64,000 nt of DNA from Flavobacterium sp. ACN6. Its GTDB lineage: Bacteria > Bacteroidota > Bacteroidia > Flavobacteriales > Flavobacteriaceae. The position numbers and the translations under genes were made by a program. The notes beneath the pieces were generated by a model that did not search any database, had not been told where the DNA came from, and saw only the letters and a list, made by a program, of their open reading frames with translations. Positions 35,897-45,859 of this stretch are shown here, piece after piece (position 1 is the first letter of the stretch; each line of letters begins with the position of its first letter). Location: contig NZ_MRCQ01000007.1 of assembly GCF_002304005.1 (NCBI RefSeq), positions 236,321 through 300,320 of the forward strand, in the 5' to 3' direction.

Positions 35897-37156
35897 TTAA
35901 AATAAAGCAAGCTGGTTCGAAAAATTATTTTTGTATTTACTGTTCTGTAAATTCAGAATCTGACTTTTTATTTGAATTGAAGTCAGATCTTTCTGCAGGT
36001 GAAAAGGCGAAGCAAAAGCCAGAAAATATTTCGAACGATTGTAAGCAATTCCTAATTTTTGCAAATCCTGAGGTTGCAATTTTTTGAACTTTCGGGCTGC
36101 AACAATTTTTTTGGCACTCAAAAATCCTATTCCAGGAATACGCTTAATTAATTCAAGATCTGCGGTATTGATATCAACAGGAAATTGATCCATATTTCGC
36201 AAAGCCCATCCTAATTTTGGGTCAATATCGAGATCAAGATTGGGCTGGTCAAAACCAACAATTTCGTTTACATTAAATCCGTAAAAGCGAATCAGCCAAT
36301 CGGCTTGATACAAGCGATTTTCTCGAATCATCGGAACTGGAGTTCCAATTGCAGGAAGTCTGTGGTCGTAACTTATTGGTACATATCCAGAATAATAAAC
36401 ACGTTTCATGCTCATTTTTTCGTAGAAATAATTGGCCATTCCTAAAATTTCAAGATCATTTTCTTGTGTAGCGCCAATAACCATTTGTGTACTTTGGCCG
36501 GCTGGTGCAAAAAGCGGCGCTTTATAGTTTAATTTTTTTTCCTCTTTGTGACCGGCAATTTCATTTTTAAGATATTCCATAGGCTTAATCACATCGACAT
36601 GATTTTTATCGGGTGCAAGAAGTTTTAGACTTTTTTCTGTCGGCATTTCGACATTTACGCTTAAACGGTCTGCATATAATCCTGCCTCTTTTAAAAGTTC
36701 GTCGCTGGCGCCTGGAATTGCTTTGAGATGAATGTAGCCATTAAAGTTTTCCTCTAACCGTAATTTCTTTGCAATTCTAACAAGGCGTTCCATTGTAAAA
36801 TCGGGGTTATCAAATATGCCCGAACTCAAAAACAATCCTTCGATATAATTTCTTCTGTAAAAACCAATTGTAAGATCTACCACTTCCTGAACCGTAAAAG
36901 CAGCGCGTTTTATGTCGTTACTTTTTCGGCTTACACAATAGGCGCAGTCAAAAATACAATGATTGGTTAATAAAATTTTCAGCAGAGACACACAGCGTCC
37001 GTCTTCTGTATATGAATGACAAATGCCATTTGCGGATGCATCTCCCAAACCCTTATTTTTGTTCTTTCGATTGCTTTGACTTGAAGAACAAGAAACATCA
37101 TATTTGGCTGCATCAGCTAAGATCGCCAATTTCTCCATCACTCTTTCATGTACCAT
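35897..37156 (-). CDS. Putative DNA modification/repair radical SAM protein (TIGR03916-type)
   Basis: 419 residues. The radical SAM cluster motif CxxxCxxC is CIFDCAYC (Cys67, Cys71, Cys74), preceded by an extra Cys-rich stretch that may hold a further site (SCSSSQ, ANGICHSYTEDGRCVSLLK). The C-terminal part has a helix-hairpin-helix motif (LELIKRIPGIGFLSAKKIVA, about 330-350), which points to DNA binding. It pairs with the TIGR03915 gene downstream. SplB-like repair chemistry is an inference. Confidence 0.9.
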   Translation of the reverse strand: MVHERVMEKLAILADAAKYDVSCSSSQSNRKNKNKGLGDASANGICHSYTEDGRCVSLLKILLTNHCIFDCAYCVSRKSNDIKRAAFTVQEVVDLTIGFYRRNYIEGLFLSSGIFDNPDFTMERLVRIAKKLRLEENFNGYIHLKAIPGASDELLKEAGLYADRLSVNVEMPTEKSLKLLAPDKNHVDVIKPMEYLKNEIAGHKEEKKLNYKAPLFAPAGQSTQMVIGATQENDLEILGMANYFYEKMSMKRVYYSGYVPISYDHRLPAIGTPVPMIRENRLYQADWLIRFYGFNVNEIVGFDQPNLDLDIDPKLGWALRNMDQFPVDINTADLELIKRIPGIGFLSAKKIVAARKFKKLQPQDLQKLGIAYNRSKYFLAFASPFHLQKDLTSIQIKSQILNLQNSKYKNNFSNQLALF

Positions 37157-37414
37157 TTTGATCTTATTTAATTGTTTTTGAAAAGAAAATTAATCTATTC
37201 AAAACTACTCATTTGGCTCAAAAAGGAACTGGAAATCACTGTTCTAAATTGTATCAATTTTTTATAACAAGAAAATAACTATATATTGACGAATTAATTT
37301 TTACGCAGCTCAAAAACAGGTATAAATACGTGGTTGAAGTTTTTTCGATTTATCTAAATTGCGCAACTGTATGAAAAATTAATCAAACCCCCTTATTGAT
37401 TGATTTATCTCTAA

Positions 37415-37705
37415 ATGAGCGTACTAGTATTAGCGAATATTAATAATCGAATTGCTAAAACGATGAAATTTACACAAGGACAAGATGTATCCTACACTGC
37501 ATTGAGTGGGAGGTCTTATAAGGCGACAGTGATCGAAAGAAAAATGGACTTTAAAAAGGGGCTTATAATAAAATCTACCTCAAAAGAGAGAGATTTTCAT
37601 TATCTGATTGAAATTCAAAAAAATGGTACAACAGAAAAAATTCTTTGTGCTGAAAATCATCTTCAGTTATTAGAAAAGAAACAAACGGTAAAAAAAGCGG
37701 CGTGA
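37415..37705 (+). CDS. Hypothetical basic small protein, 96 residues
   Basis: Lys-rich soluble protein (predicted basic). It has a beta-rich core (VSYTALSGRSYKATVIERKM, then FHYLIEIQKNG) of the sort found in small SH3-like or cold-shock-sized domains; no family recognised. An alternative start at 37463 (MKFTQGQDVSY) would drop the first 16 residues. A promoter-like TTG-18 bp-TAAATTGC lies at 37334-37362. Confidence 0.55.
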   Translation: MSVLVLANINNRIAKTMKFTQGQDVSYTALSGRSYKATVIERKMDFKKGLIIKSTSKERDFHYLIEIQKNGTTEKILCAENHLQLLEKKQTVKKAA

Positions 37706-37778
37706 TACGATTATTACAATGCTGTTTCGTTTTTGAATTACTTTTTCATATCATTTTATTGAATTATTTATTTTAAAA

Positions 37779-37985
37779 TTAAAATAATTCAGTAAAATCT
37801 ATTTGTAATGCATCACATACTTTCTCTAAAGTTGAAAGTGTTGCGTTGGCATTTCCTTTTTCCAAACGGGACATATTGCTTTTTTCGAAATTACATTTTG
37901 AAGCTAAATCCTGCTGCGAAATGTTTTTCTGAATTCTAATTTCCTGAATTCGTTTTCCGACTTTTTGTTGTATCGTTTCTTTCAA
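37779..37985 (-). CDS. Small XRE-family regulator
   Basis: 68 residues, little more than one Cro/C1 HTH domain: IQEIRIQKNISQQDLASKCN (recognition region SNMSRLEKGNA) and a conserved LEKVCDALQIDFTELF end. It lies 9 bp after a second small HTH gene on the same strand. Targets unknown; no toxin or phage gene is adjacent. Confidence 0.85.
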   Translation of the reverse strand: MKETIQQKVGKRIQEIRIQKNISQQDLASKCNFEKSNMSRLEKGNANATLSTLEKVCDALQIDFTELF

Positions 37986-37994
37986 ATTAAATTA

Positions 37995-38222
37995 TTATAT
38001 TTCTCGAAAGAGCTCAGACATTTCAATATTCAAAGCTTTACCAATACGAATAAGCTTGTCAATACCCATAATTTGTTTGCCAAGCATATATCTTCTTAAT
38101 GCTTCGATATCTAAATCAGAGTCATGAGCAACATGTCTTACTTTAAGACCTTTTTCTTTAATAATATCTTTTATGTTTTTTCCCACAATCTTTACAGATT
38201 CAGGCACTTCAGTTTTTCTCAT
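37995..38222 (-). CDS. Small XRE-like regulator
   Basis: 75 residues. HTH-type fold with IKDIIKEKGLKVRHVAHDSD and LDIEALRRYMLGKQIMGIDKL, ending MSELFREI like other small Cro/C1 proteins. The first recognition helix is less canonical than in its neighbour at 37779. The two genes form a tandem pair, probably cotranscribed, reading away from the gene at 38350. Confidence 0.8.
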   Translation of the reverse strand: MRKTEVPESVKIVGKNIKDIIKEKGLKVRHVAHDSDLDIEALRRYMLGKQIMGIDKLIRIGKALNIEMSELFREI

Positions 38223-38349
38223 TTCCTTTTATTATAAGTTGAAAATTATAAGTAAGTAGCCGAAAAAACAGGAATTTATATATCCAGTCAAATACGTCTG
38301 TTTTTTTATTATATTTGTTGAATTAAAAGAATAAAAAATAGATTGTAAA

Positions 38350-38667
38350 ATGGAATTGGAACAATTAAAAAAATTAGAATACATTAAAAGACTATCAACG
38401 AAATATTTAAATATTTTAAAGCCAGCTGATGGTCAATTTTGTAATGCAGAAATTAGAGTTTTAAATTATTCAGAGCTCGGTTGTATTATTACAAATATGC
38501 TGAAATTATGCATTCTGGCGCTGGAGCAGGATAATGGCAAAAAATCGGCTATAGATGTAGGATTGGTTTTAGAACAGGCGCTTCATTTATTTCCTTCGGA
38601 TGAAATGGAGCTGTTGGATAGAATTAATGATTTGTTAGTTAAAAAAACTAATATTGGATCTAATTAA
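38350..38667 (+). CDS. Hypothetical protein, 105 residues
   Basis: Soluble, mostly helical, with LGCIITNMLKLCILALEQDN and IDVGLVLEQALHLFPSDEME. No family was recognised. It is divergent from the small HTH pair and has a consensus -7 box TATATTTG at 38310-38317, so it is likely expressed. Possibly regulated by the divergent HTH proteins (inference). Confidence 0.6.
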   Translation: MELEQLKKLEYIKRLSTKYLNILKPADGQFCNAEIRVLNYSELGCIITNMLKLCILALEQDNGKKSAIDVGLVLEQALHLFPSDEMELLDRINDLLVKKTNIGSN

Positions 38668-38693
38668 AAAAGCTCCAGATTTCTCTGAAGCTT
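38664..38693 (-). terminator. Terminator of the Ppx-like gene (shared hairpin family)
   Basis: Minus-strand GCTTCAGAGAAATCTGGAGC followed by TTTTTT, just past the end of the gene at 38716. Confidence 0.85.
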
Positions 38694-38715
38694 TGTAATT
38701 ATAGAAAATACTTTT

Positions 38716-39810
38716 TTAGAAATTAGTATTTATTTTTTTAGATCGATCTGCGATATAAGAGATAAGCCAGGTTACTTGTCCCTCTTTTACAAAGTATATT
38801 TTCTTTGCTGCTAAATTTGGAATACTTTCCAGACAAGTCACTAAAATATTATTTGCTGAAATCAGGTATTTTTGGTCATACGTGCTTAAAACTCTAGCTG
38901 CTTCTTTATTGGTTTTAGCAAGAGTAGTAAATTTGGTAAAATTGTTTTTCAAAACAGCATCGTAATCAATAACATCTTGCAGAGTTAAAGCAATATAATG
39001 CTCTTTCACGTTTTCATTATAATATAACGTTGAAAATGCCCAAACAGCCCCGCCAGATAAGTATAATTTATCCTTTTTTTCCAAAGGCGGATTTGCGTCA
39101 AACATTTCTTTTGTTTTCTTGCGTAAAACAGGGTTAAAGTCAAAAGATTTTTCCTGATAAGTAGACATGTCATTAATCTGGCTCTTATTAACAACTGTTT
39201 TTTCTACAGCATCCGTTAATGTCATTGTTCCAAAATCTAATGCTAAAGGAATAAACTCTAATTTGTTGTCTTTTAATTCATCAATATAACCGCCCTTAGT
39301 GGTTTGAGCACCAATATCCAAAAGGAAAGCGTTAGCAAAATCAACTGGAGGAATAGCGCCTTTAACTAATGTTTTTGCTTCTTCGTTAACATCCAGTATT
39401 TCCAATTCTTTACTGGTAAGAGAAGAAATTTTATTTTTTAAAACGTCAATATTACGCGCAGATTCGAAAACGGGAGCAGCAACAATAAAGATATTTTCTT
39501 CTAGAATTTTGTGCTCAGCTCTGATTTTTTTCAATTGATCAAAAACGGTATTACTTGTTTTCGTGATATCTTCTGTAGTAAGCTCGCCAGAAGCAGCGAT
39601 ATGATCTGCAAAAGGAATTCTTTCTGTCCAGAAAGAAAGGATTTTATAATCGGCTTTCTTGATATTATTTACATCAAGAACAGAAACTTTTATTGCTCTA
39701 CGGCCAATTTCAATCCCAGCATAAATACTTTTTTGAGAAAATGAGTTAAGGGTAAAAAATAAATTTAAAAGAATAAAAAATAGAACTTGGGGTTTGTTTT
39801 TTTTAAGCAT
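38716..39810 (-). CDS. Exported Ppx/GppA-like phosphatase-fold protein
   Basis: 364 residues with a Sec signal peptide (FFILLNLFFTLNSFS) and then the ASKHA phosphate-binding pattern: IYAGIEIGRRAIKVSVLDV (phosphate 1), DVNEEAKTLVKGAI, FLLDIGAQTTKGGYID (phosphate 2) and YLSGGAVWA (adenosine/phosphate loop), the order found in exopolyphosphatase/GppA proteins. Members of that fold are usually cytoplasmic, so an exported version is unusual; DIGAQTTK also differs from the common DIGGGS. It may bind or hydrolyse polyphosphate or nucleotides in the periplasm (inference). -7 box TAAATTTG at 39919-39926 on the minus strand. Confidence 0.7.
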   Translation of the reverse strand: MLKKNKPQVLFFILLNLFFTLNSFSQKSIYAGIEIGRRAIKVSVLDVNNIKKADYKILSFWTERIPFADHIAASGELTTEDITKTSNTVFDQLKKIRAEHKILEENIFIVAAPVFESARNIDVLKNKISSLTSKELEILDVNEEAKTLVKGAIPPVDFANAFLLDIGAQTTKGGYIDELKDNKLEFIPLALDFGTMTLTDAVEKTVVNKSQINDMSTYQEKSFDFNPVLRKKTKEMFDANPPLEKKDKLYLSGGAVWAFSTLYYNENVKEHYIALTLQDVIDYDAVLKNNFTKFTTLAKTNKEAARVLSTYDQKYLISANNILVTCLESIPNLAAKKIYFVKEGQVTWLISYIADRSKKINTNF

Positions 39811-40052
39811 TGTAGTTATTTATAATTATAATATGATTTGTTTCTGAAAAAGAATTTAAGGTAATTATGTGAAAGTCATAATTCTGAATTAAAAATGATC
39901 GATTTCAATATAGGATCGCAAATTTATAAAAACATTTATTAAGATAAACGCAGTTATTGGAAAATGTGGAATTTAAATAATAACTTAACATTGGACGGTT
40001 TGCAAAATAGGAGAACCTGCTACCAATCAGACAGTGAGGAAAAACTAATATA

Positions 40053-40084
40053 ACAAAAAAGCTCCAGATTTCTCTGGAGCTTTT
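40053..40084 (-). terminator. Terminator of tRNA-Glu (shared hairpin family)
   Basis: Minus-strand GCTCCAGAGAAATCTGGAGC with a perfect stem and a TTTTTT run, 10 bp after the tRNA end. Confidence 0.9.
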
Positions 40085-40090
40085 TCTTAG

Positions 40091-40162
40091 TAGCCCGTAG
40101 CGGAATCGAACCGCTCTTACATGGATGAAAACCATGCGTCCTAACCGATAGACGAACGGGCC
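40091..40162 (-). tRNA. tRNA-Glu (TTC)
   Basis: 72 nt, full cloverleaf: GGCCCGT acceptor strand with ACGGGCT, D arm GTCTATCGGTTAGGAC, anticodon stem CATGG/CCATG with loop TTTTCAT (anticodon TTC) and T arm AGCGG-TTCGATT-CCGCT. CCA is not encoded. The -7 region CACTTTTG is a weak match. The 370 bp between here and the DUF3667 gene hold only its terminator and A/T-rich sequence. Confidence 0.95.
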
Positions 40163-40462
40163 TGCTTCTTTATTGCGGGTGCAAAAGTGCAACTATTTTT
40201 AAAATACTCAAAATTTTTTTGAAAAAAAATTATTTAAATTATTCTGAATTTGCCTTATTTAAAAGAATTCAGTCTTAAATAAATGGGGTTAAATTCAGCT
40301 GTATTTATTTGATTAATAATTGGTTGTTTTGTTTAGTAAAAAGGAAAAAAGAAGATTTTTTTCGGTATAAAAAAAATCAAAAAAAAACTAGAATTATTCA
40401 TTTTTGAAAGAATATTCTTTTGATTTTTGTTTTATTTTGAAAAATATATACTCAGTTCAATA

Positions 40463-40493
40463 CAAAAAAAGCCCCAGATTTCTCTGAAGCTTT
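40463..40493 (-). terminator. Terminator of the DUF3667 gene (shared hairpin family)
   Basis: Minus-strand GCTTCAGAGAAATCTGGGGC plus a TTTTTTT run, 45 bp beyond the DUF3667 stop. Confidence 0.85.
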
Positions 40494-40534
40494 GTTTTTA
40501 TAACTTTTGTTTGGGATAATCTCTTTGATTTGAA

Positions 40535-41275
40535 TTAATGAAAATACTTAAGTCCAATTATGTTCAACATATTGTTCATTATTTGTTTGGTCAATAAGTA
40601 CAAAATTGCAAGACAAATAACTCGAATAATTAATTCATTTTTTTTATAATCGAAAGCAGAAAAGAATTGATAATAGAAAATTATGACATACAAAAAGGTT
40701 AATGCAGTCAGCAAATAGTTTACAAAAAGAAGAAAGTCTTTGTTGTCACTAAAGATCATACAGATTATTAGTATAAAACTAATTACTAATGTTCCGCATA
40801 ACAAATACAAATTGAGAACGAGATTTTCAGTGTAATTTTGGTTGCTTTTTTTAAAGAACAAATAGCTCAGAAAAGAAATAATTGGTATATGAAGGAAAAT
40901 TGCAATTTTTGAATACTCCTTTAGTACTTTTAAAACGCCTTCTACTTGTTTTTTATCTTCATATAAAACGGACGCATCTAAATTTGTCCATTTTTTTAGA
41001 AAGTAACCAATTGCTAGTAAAAGAATTATGGTTGAAAAATAATTAAAGTGCTTTACTCTTTTTCCTTGTACATATTCTCTAATGCTATGTCCAGGTCTGG
41101 TAAATAATTCTTTTATTGTGTAGAAAAATCCTGTATCAAAATGAAATATTCCGTGAATAAAATCGTGTTGTAAAACGTGAGGTAATGAAAATCTATGTGT
41201 AGATGTTGATTGGCTGCAATTGCTGCAAAATTTGTCTACTATTACGTTGTTACAGTTTAAACAGTTATTTGTCAT
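40535..41275 (-). CDS. DUF3667 family membrane protein
   Basis: 246 residues. An N-terminal zinc-ribbon-like pair, CLNC and CSNC (about residues 5-22), is followed by the DUF3667 segment HVLQHDFIHGIFHFDTGFFY and LFTRPGHSIREYVQGKRVKH, then five hydrophobic helices. The family is common in Bacteroidetes and its role is unknown; the ribbon plus membrane domain suggests membrane-linked binding rather than catalysis (inference). Confidence 0.9.
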   Translation of the reverse strand: MTNNCLNCNNVIVDKFCSNCSQSTSTHRFSLPHVLQHDFIHGIFHFDTGFFYTIKELFTRPGHSIREYVQGKRVKHFNYFSTIILLLAIGYFLKKWTNLDASVLYEDKKQVEGVLKVLKEYSKIAIFLHIPIISFLSYLFFKKSNQNYTENLVLNLYLLCGTLVISFILIICMIFSDNKDFLLFVNYLLTALTFLYVIIFYYQFFSAFDYKKNELIIRVICLAILYLLTKQIMNNMLNIIGLKYFH

Positions 41276-41338
41276 TGGTCAGTTAAATATAGGATCAATT
41301 TATTCTTTTGTATTGTCTTCGGTTTTTTGGGAGTACTG

Positions 41339-41419
41339 TTAGCCGTGAGACGTGGCTAATTTACATAAAAAAAGCAAATTCTCACCGCTCGGGAAGAGAC
41401 TTACCGAAAGCTGTGAGAA
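41339..41419. other. Intergenic hairpins, possible structured RNA
   Basis: Two nested structures in the 350-bp gap: TTAGCC-9 nt-GGCTAA (41339-41359) and a longer hairpin TTCTCACCGCT..AGCTGTGAGAA (41379-41419) with an internal CGG/CCG pairing. No T-run follows. Nothing else is seen in the gap. Confidence 0.35.
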
Positions 41420-41623
41420 ACCAAAATAAAAAAGCTTTCAACAAAAGCGGTTCAAGATATCGCACATCTTTAAATAATTGAAAAAAAATCGATTTATTTA
41501 TAAGATGCTAAATGTGAAAAAATACTTTGAATTTACTTTCCTTTTTCGTCAAAATTGAAAAGTTAAGTGTTATGTTTGTTTACAGTTTACAGAGAAAAAC
41601 AAACTTAAAATTAGCAATATAAA

Positions 41624-42748
41624 GTGATAGATAAATTGGAGATTAAAGCTCATGAAAAACTATACGGGCTTGATCATTTACGAGCTTTTGCTATTGTTTT
41701 AGTTTTCTTTTTTCATTATTTTATTGTGAGTGGCGGAGAACCCGAATGGCTTCCTGATGCAGCATCATTTGGCTGGACCGGCGTTGATTTGTTTTTTGTG
41801 TTAAGTGGATTTTTAATTTCCTCGCAGCTCTTTGTGCAAATTAAAAACGGGCAGTTAATTTCGTTTAAAGTTTTTTTTATTAAACGATTTTTTAGAATTG
41901 TTCCTGCATATTTAGCGACAGTTGCGATTTATTTTTGCATCCCGTATTTCAGGGAAAAAGAATCGTTACCTTCAATTTGGAGATTTCTAACTTTTACCCA
42001 AAATTTCAATCTTAATTTAAAAGACTACGGAACATTTTCGCATTGCTGGTCGCTGTGTGTAGAAGAACATTTTTATCTTTTTTTACCAATTATTTTAATA
42101 GTGCTGCAGGCTTCAAAACTATTTTCTAAATCATATTGGCTGTTAATAGGCTTGTTTTTATTCGGTTTTGCAATTAGATTTTATAGTTTTAATTACTTGT
42201 ACATGCCGAAAATTGGCGAAGAAAATAGCTGGATGTACTGGTATAAATTTATTTACTATCCAACTTACAATCGATTAGACGGACTTTTAGTTGGTGTTTC
42301 AATTGCAGGAATTTATCAATTTTTACCAAATTTATGGACCACGCTTTCAAAATATGGTAATCAATTTCTTTTGTTAAGTTTATGTGTTTTGGCTGGTGCT
42401 TATTTTTTATGTGAAGACTTACTAACTTTTAACGTATCTGTTTTTGGATTTCCATTAATTGCGCTTGGTTTTGGTTTTATGGTTATTGGCTCCATTAGTC
42501 CTACAAGTTTTTTATATAAAGTGAATTCAAAAATTACAACCTTTATTGCGAATCTTTCTTTTTCAATTTATTTGACACATAAAGGAATCATTACAACAAC
42601 CCATAAATTATTAGAAGATTTTGAAATAGAGAATAATGTAATGCTTTTAATTTGTGTGATAACTTGTGTTTTAGGAGCATACATTCTTCACTTGACAGTA
42701 GAAAAACCATTTATGAAAATAAGGAATAAAACTGTAAAAGAAATATGA
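41624..42748 (+). CDS. Acyltransferase 3 family membrane protein (OafA/YrhL type)
   Basis: 374 residues, about ten membrane helices. The family opening GLDHLRAFAIVLVFFFHYFI contains the conserved His of the FFHY motif, and the next family motif GWTGVDLFFVLSGFLIS is complete, with RFFRIVPAY and WSLCVEEHFYLFLP following. These proteins O-acylate exported sugars or lipids. The start is the GTG at 41624; no ATG precedes the conserved helix. Confidence 0.93.
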   Translation: MIDKLEIKAHEKLYGLDHLRAFAIVLVFFFHYFIVSGGEPEWLPDAASFGWTGVDLFFVLSGFLISSQLFVQIKNGQLISFKVFFIKRFFRIVPAYLATVAIYFCIPYFREKESLPSIWRFLTFTQNFNLNLKDYGTFSHCWSLCVEEHFYLFLPIILIVLQASKLFSKSYWLLIGLFLFGFAIRFYSFNYLYMPKIGEENSWMYWYKFIYYPTYNRLDGLLVGVSIAGIYQFLPNLWTTLSKYGNQFLLLSLCVLAGAYFLCEDLLTFNVSVFGFPLIALGFGFMVIGSISPTSFLYKVNSKITTFIANLSFSIYLTHKGIITTTHKLLEDFEIENNVMLLICVITCVLGAYILHLTVEKPFMKIRNKTVKEI

Positions 42749-42805
42749 GAGTTAATTTCATGCTTGCGTTAGCGTTCTGCAGTCCAAATAAAAATATTAA
42801 AATCA

Positions 42806-42834
42806 TTTGTAGTAATAATATTTCATTATTTTCG
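42806..42834 (+). promoter_or_regulatory. Promoter directly before the AATC repeat
   Basis: TTTG (42806-42809), a 17-bp spacer and TATTTTCG (42827-42834, one change from TAnnTTTG). Transcription would start at about 42841, at the first AATC unit, so the repeat would form almost all of the leader of the serine hydrolase gene. Confidence 0.65.
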
Positions 42835-42840
42835 TGTAAG

Positions 42841-44385
<1,545 letters not shown>

Positions 44386-44387
44386 AA

Positions 44388-44418
44388 AAAAAGCTTTAGA
44401 GAAATCTGAAACTTTTTT
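44388..44418 (+). terminator. Terminator of the serine hydrolase gene (hairpin family, inverted copy)
   Basis: GCTTTAGAGAAATCTGAAAC followed by TTTTTT on the plus strand, three bases past the stop codon. Same family as the minus-strand copies, here serving a plus-strand gene. Confidence 0.8.
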
Positions 44419-44428
44419 AGTTATAAGG

Positions 44429-44475
44429 TTAGCAGGACTCTAACCTGTGTCCAACGCAGCGGATATGAGCCCGAC
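44429..44475 (-). pseudogene. tRNA-Met relic
   Basis: TAGCAGGACTCTAACCTGTGTCC..GGATATGAGCCCGAC aligns with the tRNA-fMet copies (TAGC..AGGACTCGAACCTGTGACC..GGTTATGAGCCCGAC) with deletions and loss of the D arm and acceptor strand. It cannot fold as a tRNA. Confidence 0.7.
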
Positions 44476-44487
44476 AATAAATAAAAT

Positions 44488-44553
44488 AAAAAGCTCCAGA
44501 TTTCTCTGAAGCTTTTGTCTTAGTAGCCCTAACGGGACAATTCTCGAACCATT
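44488..44553 (-). pseudogene. Second tRNA 3'-end relic with its terminator
   Basis: The shared hairpin (44493-44512) is followed by TTTTGTCTTAGTAGC, as at tRNA-fMet copy 1, and by CCTAACGGGACAATTCTCGAAC, which resembles a tRNA T-arm end. A truncated tRNA unit remains, with an intact terminator. The rest of the gap to 44643 shows nothing else. Confidence 0.65.
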
Positions 44554-44642
44554 TTCAAGATGATTTGAAAAATTTAAGTCCAATTTGATTTATACTTTTT
44601 TTAAATTTCCTCGGCGATCCAGATGCTAGGATAAGATGTCAA

Positions 44643-45380
44643 TTACTTTTTTATTATACGAATAATAGAGAAATCATCAGTAGGAACTAAGCCATATTTA
44701 TGTTCTAATTTTTTTAGTTTTAAAGTAAGCATTTCATCTTGATCTTGATTGGTATTTTCAATTGTTAAAAAATCTATAGTATCAATATCTTCATTTGATT
44801 TGGCAGGTTTTACTTTCTCAAAGGTAAATATGCCGTCTGTTGCAATTGATATGTCGATTATTTTATTAAATTTTATTTTTTGTTCAAGAGAGTCATATAA
44901 TTTTTCAAAATCTTCTGATAGATGAAAGCCCAAATAGTCTGGTTTATTGTCTTGGTCAAACTCATGTTTATTCCCATTAACAATTGCAAATCCATCCCCG
45001 ATAGCAAGAATAAGTCCTTCCTCACTTTTTTTATTAATCAGCATTATTAGCATTGTTGTTAATAATTCTTTAGTATCCAACATTAATGCATTTTTTATAC
45101 TTTTTAGTTCGATTAATAAATTTTTTAAAATAGACTTTAAACTTTCGTCAATATCTTCTAAATTATCAGGATCAATAAAGTCTTTATAGCCTTTTTCTAT
45201 GCATATTTTTTTCAATATCTTCCCAACTAGGGTAGATGCAAAATGACTTTCCAATGCTGTTGTACAGCCATCCATAACAGCACATAAAATCATATTTTTT
45301 CCATATTCATTTATGTATAAATGATCTTCACAATTATTTTGGTGGTAATCTCCGATTCTTATTGTGGAATAAATATTCAT
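44643..45380 (-). CDS. PP2C-type (PPM) serine/threonine phosphatase
   Basis: 245 residues, single domain. The metal-binding motifs of the family can be followed: GDYHQNNCEDHL (motif 1 Asp), LCAVMDGCT (motif 2, DG), ILAIGDGFAIV, DISIATDGIF (DG) and a C-terminal PTDDFSIIRI, the DD motif near the end. The core is complete but at the short end for the family. No kinase or anti-sigma partner lies beside it. It would dephosphorylate a Ser/Thr phosphoprotein, unknown which. Confidence 0.85.
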   Translation of the reverse strand: MNIYSTIRIGDYHQNNCEDHLYINEYGKNMILCAVMDGCTTALESHFASTLVGKILKKICIEKGYKDFIDPDNLEDIDESLKSILKNLLIELKSIKNALMLDTKELLTTMLIMLINKKSEEGLILAIGDGFAIVNGNKHEFDQDNKPDYLGFHLSEDFEKLYDSLEQKIKFNKIIDISIATDGIFTFEKVKPAKSNEDIDTIDFLTIENTNQDQDEMLTLKLKKLEHKYGLVPTDDFSIIRIIKK

Positions 45381-45633
45381 TTCTTTCTGGCTTTTTGTGC
45401 GGAAATTATTAATCTACTTTGATTGAAATATATGTTTTATATCAAGACGAATTTTTAGTGCGAATATAATTCATTTCTCCAAAGAGAGGTATAAGGAATA
45501 AGAAATTGATTTATCTAATTTTTATACGTAATACTTGAGTAAAATGGTTCGAATCCCATTAGGTCAACTTTACGGGATCTATGAATCATGTATTTTTTGT
45601 AAGGTAAAACTTGGTTACTATTGAGAAAAGGCA

Positions 45634-45670
45634 TAAAAAAAGACCTATCTTTTTAGAAGATAGGTCTTTT
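45634..45670 (-). terminator. Terminator of tRNA-fMet copy 2
   Basis: AAAAGACCTATCTTC and AAAGATAGGTCTTTT on the minus strand with a T7 run. It differs in sequence from the hairpin used after copy 1, so the two tRNA copies share their body and 5' flank but not the terminator. Confidence 0.92.
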
Positions 45671-45676
45671 ACCTTG

Positions 45677-45749
45677 TAGCGGGAACAGGACTCGAACCTG
45701 TGACCTTCGGGTTATGAGCCCGACGAGCTGCCTACTGCTCTATCCCGCG
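45677..45749 (-). tRNA. Initiator tRNA-Met (CAT), copy 2
   Basis: Identical to copy 1 (28220-28292) over all 73 nt, including the unpaired 1-72 position and the three G-C pairs of the anticodon stem. The identity continues upstream through the -7 box and then stops, which suggests gene conversion or a duplication limited to this unit. Confidence 0.95.
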
Positions 45750-45761
45750 ATGTTTCGGGTG

Positions 45762-45791
45762 CAAAGATACGTCGATTTTTGAGAAATCCAA
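45762..45791 (-). promoter_or_regulatory. Promoter of tRNA-fMet copy 2
   Basis: Minus strand: TTG (45789-45791), a 19-bp spacer and TATCTTTG (45762-45769). Confidence 0.75.
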
Positions 45792-45838
45792 CGAAAACTT
45801 TAAAAAATGTTTTATTTTCTGTATTGAGTTGATATGAC

Positions 45839-45846
45839 TACCTTTG
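45839..45846 (+). promoter_or_regulatory. -7 box of era
   Basis: TACCTTTG, a consensus TAnnTTTG, 13 bp before the start codon; the -33 is weak. The same TACCTTTGCAAAA string precedes der. Confidence 0.55.
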
Positions 45847-45859
45847 CAAAATAAATAAT

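Noticed and set aside
39905..40192. 95-codon minus-strand frame
   Set aside because: It overlaps tRNA-Glu and its terminator entirely.
45545..45575. GGTTCGAATCCCATTAGGTC resembling a tRNA T-arm
   Set aside because: The stem does not pair over five bases and no other tRNA parts surround it; at most another relic.
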